From Plastoroseomonas arctica (GTDB taxonomy: Bacteria > Pseudomonadota > Alphaproteobacteria > Acetobacterales > Acetobacteraceae), in contig NZ_JAAEDH010000006.1 in the NCBI RefSeq assembly GCF_018128965.1, positions 1 through 64,000 on the forward strand: a stretch of DNA of 64,000 nt, read 5' to 3'. Numbering within the stretch: the stretch's first letter is position 1; the number at the start of each line of letters is the position of its first letter. Both the position numbers and the translations under genes were made by a program. Positions 8,300 through 15,915 of this stretch are shown in pieces. The notes beneath the pieces are model-generated. The model was not told the origin of the DNA. It worked only from the letters and a program-made list of their open reading frames with translations, and searched no databases.

Positions 8300-10179
8300 C
8301 AATTGGATGTCCTTGCCTCGGTGGTGACGGAAAGCAGCGTGAGCGGCAGCGGCGTGTCGCCCTCGATGCGCCAGGGCGCGTCGAGGCCGCCGCGTCGCCA
8401 GCCGATGGCACCGAGCGTGACGTCGCCGGTGAAGGGCTCCGGCGCGGCGTCGAGCCGGTTGAGGTCGAGCCTGCGGAACGGCACCGAGCGCAGGCCGCGC
8501 CCGACATCGGCAGTCAGCGCCGCGGTGTCGAGCACGCGGAAGGTGATGGTCACGCTGCGCCGCGGACCAGTGGTGATCCCGATGTTGCTGGCAGCCACGA
8601 CCGGCATCGGTTCGATGCGGTGGGTGAAGAGCAACCCGGCCTGGCCGCTGCGCGCCGTGGGCGCCAGCGCGATCGCGCCGTTGTTCACCAGCGCGGGATC
8701 CCGCGGCGCGCCATCGGCCACCAGCCCCACCGTGCGACCTTCCAGATGATCGAGACCAGCGAGGCTCGTCCGTGCCGCGGTGCCGGCAAAGCTGATCGCG
8801 GCGTCGAGCCCGAGCGTGCCGTCGAAGCGCTCGAGCCGCTGGCTGCCATTGCGCTCCACCAGCGCCCAGATGGTGCCGTCGGTCTCCGCAAGGTCGCGGA
8901 ACAGCCCATCGGTTTCCTGCCGCGTCCAGGCGGTGACCTGCTCGGCGCGGTAGATGGTGAGCGTGGCGAGCGAGCCATCGGCCATCGCGATATGCAACAG
9001 CCGAGACCGCGCGTCATAGGCCAGCGCACGCGGACCCTGCACCAGGTGCCGCGCGAGGATCGCGAGGTCGTTCGCCTGGTAGATCTGCTGGAGATCCGTG
9101 TAGGTGAACTCATGCACGCTCTGCCCCGAGCGCGAGGCGAAGATGGTCGCGCCATCCACATCGACGGTGGGCAGCATCCGGTCCGTGCGGCTGCCCACGC
9201 GCGTCTGCCGCGTGAGCTGGATGGAGGAGGGCGTCAGCGGCTCGCCGGTGACCATCCATTCCGAGCCTGAGGTGAAGACCTGCAGGTGCCGGCCGGAGAA
9301 CACGCCGCGAATGGCATTGGCCTGGTCGGAGACGAGGGCGAAGTCGATGCCCTCGTCATCGAGGCCGGTGCCCGGGTCGAAATCGAAGCTCGACGCCGTG
9401 CGCGACAGGAACAGGCGGTTCGGCAGATCCCGCGTGCCGCCGATCACCAGGCGCTGCTGGTGGAAGCAGGCGCAGATCGGCCAGCCGCGCGCATCACCGA
9501 AGGCGGATTCATCCCAGGACGCGGTCGCGGCAGTCCCTGTGAGCGGCGCATCCACCACGGCGGCGGAGACCACGGTGGCGCTGTTCACCGTGTTGATCGA
9601 AACGCGCCGTCCATTGATGCGCAGGCGCGCACCCAGATGCCCGGCGCTGAACACCGGCGCCGACGCGGTGACCGTGACGAGACCGGTGGTGCCGGAGGTC
9701 GCGAGCGTGATGGCGCCATCGACGAAGCGATGGAAGGGCTCGCGCACCAGCGGCCAGGATGCGAGGCTCCAGCCCGTACCGTTTCGGGCGATGCGCTGCG
9801 GCGGCAGGTTCGGGTGCAGGATCAGCGCGGCGTCGTCGCTCTGCGTCCAGGCGATCTGCGGCAGCATCGGCCCGGTCCAGGGTGCCGCGATCTGCGCTGT
9901 GCGCACGTCACCCGTGTAGATCGAGAGCAGCCCGTCGGTGAGCACGAAGAGGTAGGTGAGCTCGGCATTCACCTCGAAGGGGATCAGCCGTGCCTCGCCC
10001 GGCAGGGTCGCGATGTGGCGAAGGCCGGGGCGGCGCGTGACGCCGCCTGTCGGCTGGATGAACACGTTGCGCAGGCGCCGCGCGCCCGTCTCATAGGCGC
10101 GCAGATCCACGCGGCCGAGCAGCTCGGGCGCGAGCTCGCCGGCGGTGAACGCCGTCTTGGCGCGGAAGGAGGCGCTCAT
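8299..10179 (-). CDS. Phage tail tubular protein B (nozzle)
   Basis: A 626-residue protein of the T7 gp12-like nozzle type, forming the distal part of the short non-contractile tail. The opening is characteristic: FTAGELAPELLGRVDLRAYE, then a GARRLRNVF segment and TGGVTRRPGLRHIA (about residues 12-57). The body is an all-beta propeller-like repeat. Length is somewhat below T7 gp12 (about 794). It starts inside the end of the tail tubular A gene (ATGA at 10176-10179) and ends overlapping the gp14-like gene. No frameshift or internal stop is visible. Confidence 0.88.
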   Translation of the reverse strand: MSASFRAKTAFTAGELAPELLGRVDLRAYETGARRLRNVFIQPTGGVTRRPGLRHIATLPGEARLIPFEVNAELTYLFVLTDGLLSIYTGDVRTAQIAAPWTGPMLPQIAWTQSDDAALILHPNLPPQRIARNGTGWSLASWPLVREPFHRFVDGAITLATSGTTGLVTVTASAPVFSAGHLGARLRINGRRVSINTVNSATVVSAAVVDAPLTGTAATASWDESAFGDARGWPICACFHQQRLVIGGTRDLPNRLFLSRTASSFDFDPGTGLDDEGIDFALVSDQANAIRGVFSGRHLQVFTSGSEWMVTGEPLTPSSIQLTRQTRVGSRTDRMLPTVDVDGATIFASRSGQSVHEFTYTDLQQIYQANDLAILARHLVQGPRALAYDARSRLLHIAMADGSLATLTIYRAEQVTAWTRQETDGLFRDLAETDGTIWALVERNGSQRLERFDGTLGLDAAISFAGTAARTSLAGLDHLEGRTVGLVADGAPRDPALVNNGAIALAPTARSGQAGLLFTHRIEPMPVVAASNIGITTGPRRSVTITFRVLDTAALTADVGRGLRSVPFRRLDLNRLDAAPEPFTGDVTLGAIGWRRGGLDAPWRIEGDTPLPLTLLSVTTEARTSN

Positions 10180-10748
10180 GACCGCCCCCGCACGGTGATG
10201 AGCGGGTAGTCCTCGATCGCGCGTGGCGTGCCCTGCTGGCTGTCGGTCTGCCGCGCCGCGCGGAATTCGGTGTCGGCGAGCTTGTAGAGAAGCTCCGCGC
10301 GCTGCGTGCTCTCGGTCAGCGGAAGGCAGAATTCGGCGGCCAGGCGGGCAGCGAGAAGTGCGGCGAAGAAGGGCGGGAAGACGCTCTCATCGGGGCGGAA
10401 GATGTGGGTGAGGATGATCGAGTCCGCGTCCGTGTGCAGACGGTCCTCCAGCAGGCGGAACGGCACGCCGCGGCCGCGCACCCCCTGCCCGGCTGACAGC
10501 GCGCGCAGGAAGGTTGGCGGCAGCTGGTAGGCATAGGCGAAGTCCGCAACCGGTGTTGCGGCCAGGCGCGGCAGCGTAGCCTGGCCGGTCGCGAAGCTCC
10601 ACGGGTGGGCGGAGAGCAGCGCGTCGCGCGTGCCGGCATACAGGGAGGCCGCGACCTCGGCTTCGGCCGTGCCGTCGTCGAAGGAGGCGACCGGGCGCGC
10701 GCCGATCTTCAGCAACGCGCGCGAGCAGAGCGCGAGGGCGTTCGCCAT
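10176..10748 (-). CDS. Phage tail tubular protein A (gatekeeper)
   Basis: A 190-residue T7 gp11-like adaptor that joins the portal to the nozzle. Recognisable blocks are MANALALCSRALLKIGA at the start, LLSAHPWSFATG (about 45-56), and a central YAYQLPPTFLRAL segment (about 72-84). I chose the ATG at 10748; an in-frame extension to 10853 would read through the palindromic repeat and is not credible protein. It is followed with a four-base overlap by tail tubular B. Because the repeat lies just upstream, its translation depends on a transcript that crosses that hairpin or starts after it. Confidence 0.86.
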   Translation of the reverse strand: MANALALCSRALLKIGARPVASFDDGTAEAEVAASLYAGTRDALLSAHPWSFATGQATLPRLAATPVADFAYAYQLPPTFLRALSAGQGVRGRGVPFRLLEDRLHTDADSIILTHIFRPDESVFPPFFAALLAARLAAEFCLPLTESTQRAELLYKLADTEFRAARQTDSQQGTPRAIEDYPLITVRGRS

Positions 10749-10780
10749 GGGTGTCTCCGGAAAAAGGGGAAAAGAAAGGT

Positions 10781-10854
10781 CGGGGAAAGGAATTTCCCCG
10801 GACCCCATTCTTTTATTTTTGCTTTTTGGTGCTGGCTGGGCGGCCAGCACCAAA
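10781..10854. repeat. Palindromic dispersed repeat, copy A (inside phage operon)
   Basis: Hairpin CGGGGAAA/TTTCCCCG (10781-10800), then GACCCC, a TTTTATTTTT tract, then a second stem TTTGGTGCTGGC/GCCAGCACCAAA (10825-10836 with 10843-10854). The same ordered parts occur at 37939, 41598 and 47721. This copy lies just after the major capsid stop and ahead of tail tubular A. Stem plus T-tract could act as a terminator, here in the middle of the structural operon. The right-hand outer arm seen in copies C and D is not present. Confidence 0.85.
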
Positions 10855-10865
10855 GCTTGCTGCGC

Positions 10866-11696
10866 TTATTCCTTGGCGCGCATCCGGACCACGCCGGCGT
10901 CATCGATCATCACCGCGCCCTGCGACATCATGTTGTTGATGAAGCTGGCGGCGCGATCGCCATGCCAGGAGATGTCCGTCGTCACTTCCGCGTTCACGGC
11001 GTGGCCCACGGCCGTGCGGTGGTAGAAGTAGCAGTACCGCAGGTTGCCCACCTTCGTGAGGCCGGAATGCGGAATCCACAGCGCGCCGAGCCAGCGCTTC
11101 GCCTGGGTGCCGCGCCAGGGCAGCTGGTCGTCGCCGATATAGTCCGCGTTCACGAACTCATCGATCGCGAGCAGATCGCTCCACTGCTTCCAGCCGACCA
11201 CCGCGAAGCGGTTGCCGTCATCGGGCACATTCGCATCGCCCATCTTCTCGAAGGCGAGCAGCACCTTCGCCTTGGTCAGCGGGTCCGTGTCCGTGGTGCC
11301 GGCGACGGTGCTGACCGCCTCGCGCGTCGCGGTGTCCAGCGCGGCGATGATCAGCTCGTCGGTCTTGCGGCCGAGGGCGTAGGCGCCGGCGTTGGCGATG
11401 ACCGTGCGCTCATCGATGTTGGTCTTCAGCTCGTCGAGCTTGTCGATCCACTCGCCGGCATAATAATCCTGCAGGAAGCATTCGACGGCGTCGTAGGCCA
11501 GGTTCATCACCGGCACGGTGCCGTTGCGCGCCTTGGCCGCGGCCGTGCCGGTGCCGACCTTGGGGAAGGAGGTGCTGGCGCCGACGACGCCGGACTTGCT
11601 GCGCACGGTGGGGCGCAGCTTGGAGCCCATGCGCTGGTAGGCCTCATGGACCTCGGCTTCGAACTGCTTGACGAAGGCGACATCGATCGCGGGCAT
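10866..11696 (-). CDS. Phage major capsid protein
   Basis: A 276-residue protein in the capsid slot between scaffold and tail tubular A. It opens with MPAIDVAFVKQFEAEVHEAYQRMGSK-like helical sequence, has a central helix with YYAGEWIDKLDELKT (about residues 78-92) and a beta-rich C-terminus, consistent with the HK97 fold of T7-like capsids though somewhat short (T7 gp10A is about 345). Start is ATG at 11696. Upstream in-frame sequence to 11849 is Pro/Arg-rich noise. No frameshifted minor form is apparent. The 237-base gap upstream and the repeat downstream make it the most isolated gene of the operon. Confidence 0.87.
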   Translation of the reverse strand: MPAIDVAFVKQFEAEVHEAYQRMGSKLRPTVRSKSGVVGASTSFPKVGTGTAAAKARNGTVPVMNLAYDAVECFLQDYYAGEWIDKLDELKTNIDERTVIANAGAYALGRKTDELIIAALDTATREAVSTVAGTTDTDPLTKAKVLLAFEKMGDANVPDDGNRFAVVGWKQWSDLLAIDEFVNADYIGDDQLPWRGTQAKRWLGALWIPHSGLTKVGNLRYCYFYHRTAVGHAVNAEVTTDISWHGDRAASFINNMMSQGAVMIDDAGVVRMRAKE

Positions 11697-11815
11697 TGGG
11701 AATGTCCTTGGATGTGGGGGATGGGTGCGCCGCGCCCGGGTTCCCCCGAAGGGCCCGCGGCGCGGCGGCGTCCCGCGCGCCCTGGTGGGGTTGTGCGCGG
11801 GCAAAGGGATTGCTG

Positions 11816-11849
11816 GTGGGCGGGCAGCACGGGGGTGCTGCCCGCCCAC
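11816..11849. other. Strong GC hairpin between scaffold and capsid genes
   Basis: A perfect 15-base inverted repeat (11816-11830 with 11835-11849) closes on a GGGG loop in the 237-base gap between the scaffold stop (11934) and capsid start (11696). No T-tract follows on the minus strand, so it is not a standard intrinsic terminator. It could be an RNA processing or stability element that sets the capsid-to-scaffold ratio. The rest of the gap shows only GC-rich sequence. Confidence 0.6.
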
Positions 11850-11933
11850 GCCGGGCCGCGGCCGATGGCCGGCGGCCCCTGCGGCGGGGCGACATCCCAG
11901 GGAGGACCGGGACGCTCGAGCCCCGCCGCGAGC

Positions 11934-12659
11934 TCAGCTCTTCGTCAGGCGGCGGAAGCCTTCGGTGACGCGCTTGACGAAGTCGGGCTCGCGGGTGCGC
12001 CAGTAGCGCGGGTCGCGCATCATCACGCGCAGCTCCTGCTCCTGGGACGCGGCGGGCTGCTCGGCGGCGCGCATCAAAGCGGGCTCGCGCTTGGCCATCA
12101 TGCCGTGCATGGCGACGACGCCGTCATGGCTGGTACTCAGCGCCTCGAAGACGTGCGGCGCCAGGTTCGCGCGGCCCCAGGCGGCGATCTGGCCGGCCAT
12201 GCGGCGGAAGGCTTCGTCGCCACCGAAATGGGCGCGCAGGCGGTCCACCTCGCGCTCGGCCTCGACCTCGCGCACGGCGTCGGCGATCAGCGGCAGCAGG
12301 CGCTCAGCAGCCAGGTCGTAGACGAGTTGCGCCTGCTTCGGCGTGAAGCCCGCTTCGTGCAGACGCGCATTGATGGCGGCATCGGCGGAGAGCAGGTCAT
12401 GCGGGGCGGTGATGGCGTAGCCATCGGGCTTTTCCGGCACACCGAGGGCGCGCAGGAAGCGCTGGCGCTCCTCCTCCGGCGCGTCGGGCGCCGGCGGGCC
12501 GGCGCGCTGGGACAGGCGGCGCTCCAGTTCCAGGTAGGATTTCAGCAGCGCCTCGGTGCGGAGCGTGCCGGCCTCGGCATCCCAGAATTTTTCCGGCACG
12601 CCATCGGGGATGGCGGCGGGTTCGGGCTTGCTGGCGGCTTCGAGCAGGTCCTGGCTCAT
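11934..12659 (-). CDS. Phage capsid scaffolding protein
   Basis: A 241-residue, acidic, largely helical protein in the scaffold position between portal and major capsid, as in T7 (gp9). It carries a PEKFWDAEAGTLRTEALLKSY-like opening (about residues 21-41), a segment common in podoviral scaffold proteins, a coiled middle region and a basic C-terminal helix (FVKRVTEGFRRL) that would bind capsid subunits. The ATG at 12659 overlaps the portal stop as TGATG. Role: templates procapsid assembly and leaves before DNA filling. Confidence 0.82.
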   Translation of the reverse strand: MSQDLLEAASKPEPAAIPDGVPEKFWDAEAGTLRTEALLKSYLELERRLSQRAGPPAPDAPEEERQRFLRALGVPEKPDGYAITAPHDLLSADAAINARLHEAGFTPKQAQLVYDLAAERLLPLIADAVREVEAEREVDRLRAHFGGDEAFRRMAGQIAAWGRANLAPHVFEALSTSHDGVVAMHGMMAKREPALMRAAEQPAASQEQELRVMMRDPRYWRTREPDFVKRVTEGFRRLTKS

Positions 12660-14125
12660 GCGGGCGACACTCCGTTCTGCGTTGCTTGGAGAGGTTTCAG
12701 AATCTCGGCCGGGGCGTTGAGGCTGCGGGCGAGCCAACGGGTGGCCGCCGCGGCATCGACCTGTGCGGCGGCATCGGGGCCGAGCTGCCCCACCGCCTGG
12801 AGGAACAGCAGCGTATTGGCGGCATCCGCCCGGCCCTGGACCTGGGCGAGCGGGCTCGCGTAGCGCAGGCGCAGTTCCTGCCCATCCTGCGTCTGCGGCG
12901 CGATCTCGCCGCGGCGGCGAAGGATCGCGAGGCAGCGCGTCACCAGCGGGGTCAGCAGTTCTGATTGCAGCCGGCCATAGGTGGCGCCGAGGCGCCGGGC
13001 GGTCTCGGCGCTGCGGTCCATCACCTCGGTCGCCGTCATCCGGCCTTCGCGCTGCGGCGAGAGACGGTCCGCGAGCAGGGCGGTGCGGATGCGGGCGCGG
13101 AGGTCGTTGAGCACGAGTTGCGAGACATCGAAGCGGCCCGGCGCGGCGAGCGGCGTAAGGCCCGCCGAGCCCGGCGCCTTGGGGATGATCGCGCCCGGCA
13201 CCAGGCGGATGGTCGCCGGGTTGAGCACGCCGTCATCCTCGGCCTGCCAGATTCCGGTGGCCGCGATGGAGGCGTTTTTCAGCACCAGCTCGACGACCAG
13301 GTTGGCGGTGCGGATATCCGGCAGCGCCTTGCCGACCGGGCCGCGGCCATAGGTCTCGCCGGGCGCCTTGAGCCAACGGAAGGCGATGAAGGGATTTTCG
13401 GCAAAGCGGCCCTCGGCGAGCGGCCATACATGGCCGTCATCGCCGGCGAGCAGCGCGGTGAAGCTGGTCGCGTGGGCATCTGGATGGACGGCTTCCAGGA
13501 CGCGGTGCCGGGCGGGTTCGCCCTCGCCATCCGCGTGCAGGACGGCGGCGGGCAGCGTCGCGTCCGGGTAGCGGGCGGCGATGGCGGCGGCCGTCATGCT
13601 ACGGGCGCGCCAGATGGTATCGAGCCGGCCGGAGGTGCCTTCCTCCAGCACCGTCTCCCGCAGCGGCACTGCGGCGAAACGCAGCGCGGAGGGCTCGCCG
13701 GGCGCGGCTTCCTCGACGAGGATGATGCCGGTGCCGGTGATGACCAGGTCGAGGAAGGCCTGGTGCATCTCGAGCGCGAAGTTGGAGCGGTCGAGGTGCA
13801 GCTGCAGCATCTCGGCCGCGTCTTCCAGCGCCAGCGCGGTGGCGCGGGCGGCGGGGCTGTCATCCAGCGGCCGCGCCGGGGCCAGGCCGAACCAGCGGGA
13901 CCAGGGCGGGCAGAGTTCCGCCAGAAGCGAGGCGGCGAGCTGTTCCGCCGCATCGGCCGCGGTAGCGTCGAAGAGCTGCGCGGCCTTGCCAGGCTCCGGC
14001 AGGGTCTGGTCGTAGCAATCCTGCCAAAAAGCCTCGAAGGGGCGGCGGCGGTCGAGGGCGCGGGCATGGCGCGCCAGCATCTGCTCGAGCGGCAGGCTCT
14101 CGGGCGGCGTGGGCCGTGGGGTCAC
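12656..14125 (-). CDS. Phage portal protein (head-tail connector)
   Basis: A 489-residue T7 gp8-like portal. It has the typical opening LEQMLARHARALDRRRPFEAFWQDCYDQTLP-like helix (about residues 14-44), the motif SLLAELCPPWSRWFGL (about 66-81), a long mixed domain, and a C-terminal crown helix region with AQVQGRADAANTLLFLQ (about 424-440). I chose GTG at 14125 because AGGAG lies 7 bases upstream; the longer reading from ATG 14167 starts before that ribosome site. It ends overlapping the scaffold start. Together with TerL it forms the packaging gate. No truncation is seen. Confidence 0.89.
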   Translation of the reverse strand: MTPRPTPPESLPLEQMLARHARALDRRRPFEAFWQDCYDQTLPEPGKAAQLFDATAADAAEQLAASLLAELCPPWSRWFGLAPARPLDDSPAARATALALEDAAEMLQLHLDRSNFALEMHQAFLDLVITGTGIILVEEAAPGEPSALRFAAVPLRETVLEEGTSGRLDTIWRARSMTAAAIAARYPDATLPAAVLHADGEGEPARHRVLEAVHPDAHATSFTALLAGDDGHVWPLAEGRFAENPFIAFRWLKAPGETYGRGPVGKALPDIRTANLVVELVLKNASIAATGIWQAEDDGVLNPATIRLVPGAIIPKAPGSAGLTPLAAPGRFDVSQLVLNDLRARIRTALLADRLSPQREGRMTATEVMDRSAETARRLGATYGRLQSELLTPLVTRCLAILRRRGEIAPQTQDGQELRLRYASPLAQVQGRADAANTLLFLQAVGQLGPDAAAQVDAAAATRWLARSLNAPAEILKPLQATQNGVSPA

Positions 14126-14265
14126 GCTGACACTCCTGCGACAATGGGGGGGCCCAAAAAGCCGCAAGCCCGGACCGCTCCGGTGAAGGAGCAGGCCGGG
14201 CCCGCGGAAGTTTGGGGAACGGGAGGAAGGCCACCGGGCGCACGTCGCCCGTTGACAGGAGCTTT

Positions 14266-14772
14266 CTAGGCGAGGCCGACGGAAGATGTCAAGTTTATTT
14301 TCCTATTCCCAAAACCTTTCTGCAACCTGCGGAAGAGCACCGCCGGCGTCAGCGCAAAGGGCGCGTCGGGACCGAGCAGGGCACGGCACAGGGCGACGCA
14401 GGTGAAGGGAAGGATCGGCGGAATCGTGCGTGCACGGCCCGGCATGGGCGTGAAGGGGCCGAGAACTGACAGGCCGGCGCGCGTATAGACCGCTGGCAGG
14501 TCGAACGCCGCGTCGAGCGGCAGCCGCTGCACCAGCAGCCGGCCCGAAAGTGGGTCGAGGATTGTCCATCCCTCCGCATCGGCGATGGCCGCGAAGCAAT
14601 GCCGGAAGCCCGGCGAAAGCAGGCGAAGCCACCATTGGTCGGCGCGGCCGCCGAACACGATGTAGATGCGTTGGCCGGCATCGTCCGCGATGCGGCGATG
14701 CGCGATCCGAGGCGCATGAGGGCGCTGGAAATCCAGGTTTTCAAAGGCGAACTCATGCACGGCCTCGCTCAT
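14266..14772 (-). CDS. Conserved hypothetical protein upstream of portal
   Basis: A 168-residue protein I cannot name. It has a YIVFGGRADQWWLRLLSPGFRHCFAAI-like core (about residues 35-62) with several aromatic residues and an HC pair, a Pro-rich middle and a helical C-terminus. The composition suggests a compact alpha/beta fold, possibly peptidase-like around the His-Cys pair, but no catalytic set can be assigned. Its ATG (14772) overlaps the upstream gene as ATGA. A 140-base gap separates it from the portal gene. Its position at the operon head suggests a role tied to particle production. Confidence 0.75.
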   Translation of the reverse strand: MSEAVHEFAFENLDFQRPHAPRIAHRRIADDAGQRIYIVFGGRADQWWLRLLSPGFRHCFAAIADAEGWTILDPLSGRLLVQRLPLDAAFDLPAVYTRAGLSVLGPFTPMPGRARTIPPILPFTCVALCRALLGPDAPFALTPAVLFRRLQKGFGNRKINLTSSVGLA

Positions 14773-15143
14773 GCGACAATCCCCTTCACGCGCAGCGGCC
14801 ATTCGAGGCGCGAGAGGGCTTCGGTCCAGATCGCGTGGTCGCGCGCCTCGCTCAGGTGGCGCGGCGACGGCTGCACGCCGCGCTCGCCCCACAGACGCAG
14901 GATGCGCGCGTGCACCAGGTCGATGCGGCGCTGGCGATACAGGCGATCAAGGCATTTCACCACGTCGTCGGGTTCGCAATTGCGCGGCACGGCCCCGCGA
15001 TTGGCCACGATGCGGGCACCGTCGCGGCGCGCCATCAGCGCGGCCATGGTCCAGAACCAGGCTTCCTCGGCGGTGGCGAAGGGCACGGCCTTGGACAGCG
15101 AGGCGTAGCGGGGGGAGAGGGCGTGGTGGGGGGCAGCGCGCAT
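14769..15143 (-). CDS. Conserved alphaproteobacterial hypothetical, first gene of the phage-like operon
   Basis: A 124-residue basic protein with an EEAWFWTMAALMARRDGA helix (about residues 26-43), a CEPDDVVKCLDRLYRQRRID motif (about 56-75) and a C-terminal RLEWPLRVKGIVA. I recall similar proteins as conserved, unnamed genes in Rhodospirillales, but cannot verify this here. A winged-helix or small DNA-binding role would fit the basic helices; this is inference. ATG at 15143 has GAAGG about 9 bases upstream, and the LexA-like box lies 22-36 bases upstream of the start codon. It is the promoter-proximal gene of the whole leftward operon. Confidence 0.8.
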   Translation of the reverse strand: MRAAPHHALSPRYASLSKAVPFATAEEAWFWTMAALMARRDGARIVANRGAVPRNCEPDDVVKCLDRLYRQRRIDLVHARILRLWGERGVQPSPRHLSEARDHAIWTEALSRLEWPLRVKGIVA

Positions 15144-15164
15144 GGCAGGGAGCCTTCGTTATGT

Positions 15165-15179
15165 GAACACAACAAGAAC
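15165..15179 (-). promoter_or_regulatory. LexA-type SOS box (GAAC-N7-GAAC)
   Basis: The sequence GAACACAACAAGAAC fits exactly the direct-repeat box GTTC-N7-GTTC (complement GAAC-N7-GAAC) known for LexA in alphaproteobacteria. It lies between the divergent S24 regulator and the first gene of the leftward phage-like operon, close to the expected transcription start of the latter. It could bind LexA or the neighbouring S24/HTH regulator. Promoter elements on either strand are not clear enough to call. Confidence 0.65.
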
Positions 15180-15264
15180 ATACCCGCCAAGGTTGTGCTC
15201 GTCTATACGAAATCTTGAAAATGTTCCTATTGCATTCTGACGGAAGACCTAGGATGTTATCCCC

Positions 15265-15909
15265 ATGCGACACGATGACATCTGGCGGGCGCTCGACGCC
15301 CTCGCCGCCGAGAACGGGCTTTCGGCCTCTGGCCTGGCCCGCAAGGCCGGGCTGGACCCGACGGCCTTCAACCCCTCCAAGCGCACAGGCGTGGACGGGC
15401 GGGCGCGATGGCCCTCGACCGAAAGCATCGCCAAGGTGCTGGACGCGACGACCACCGGCATCGAGGCCTTCGCCGAGCTCGTCACCGGGCAGCGCGCGCT
15501 GCTCTCGGGCCGTGGCCCGGCGCGGCGGCACATCCCGCTGATCGGCTTCGCCCAGGCCGGATCGGAGGGGTATTTCGACGATGGCGGCTTCCCAGTCGGC
15601 GGCAGCTGGGACGAGATCTCGATGCCCGAGATTACCGACCCGCACGCCTATGCGCTCGAAATCTCAGGCGAATCGATGGAGCCCGTCCTGCGCGATGGCG
15701 ACACCATCATCGTCTCGCCGGCGGCCCCCGTGCGGCGCGGCGACCGCGTCGTCGTGCGCACGACCAAGGGCGAGGTGATGGCCAAGGAGCTCACGCGGCA
15801 ATCAGCGCGGCGGATCGAGCTCAAGAGCCTCAACCCGGCGCATCCGAGCTACAGCTTCGACCTCGGTGACATCACCTGGATGCACCGCATCGTCTGGTCC
15901 ACCCAGTAG
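15265..15909 (+). CDS. HTH transcriptional regulator with S24 (LexA/CI-like) peptidase domain
   Basis: A 214-residue repressor. An XRE-like helix-turn-helix covers about residues 5-65, with GLARKAGLDPTAFNPSKR as the recognition region. The S24 autoprotease domain covers about 88-210: likely cleavage bond Ala98-Gly99 (FAQAGSEG), nucleophile Ser137 in GESMEP and general base Lys174 in VMAKEL. All parts needed for RecA-stimulated self-cleavage are present. It is divergent from the phage-like operon with a 121-base gap holding a GAAC-N7-GAAC box, so control of that operon is likely. Similar regulators also occur as stand-alone chromosomal genes in alphaproteobacteria, so it need not be of phage origin. 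Confidence 0.88.
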   Translation: MRHDDIWRALDALAAENGLSASGLARKAGLDPTAFNPSKRTGVDGRARWPSTESIAKVLDATTTGIEAFAELVTGQRALLSGRGPARRHIPLIGFAQAGSEGYFDDGGFPVGGSWDEISMPEITDPHAYALEISGESMEPVLRDGDTIIVSPAAPVRRGDRVVVRTTKGEVMAKELTRQSARRIELKSLNPAHPSYSFDLGDITWMHRIVWSTQ

Positions 15910-15915
15910 GGCCCG

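Noticed and set aside
10866-11849. Longer capsid start at 11849
   Set aside because: The extra 51 residues are Pro/Arg-rich and cover the GC hairpin; ATG 11696 starts the conserved-looking part.
10605-12863. 752-residue plus-strand frame across tail tubular A, capsid and scaffold
   Set aside because: It runs through three well-supported genes and a repeat element on the other strand. Composition is shadow-like.
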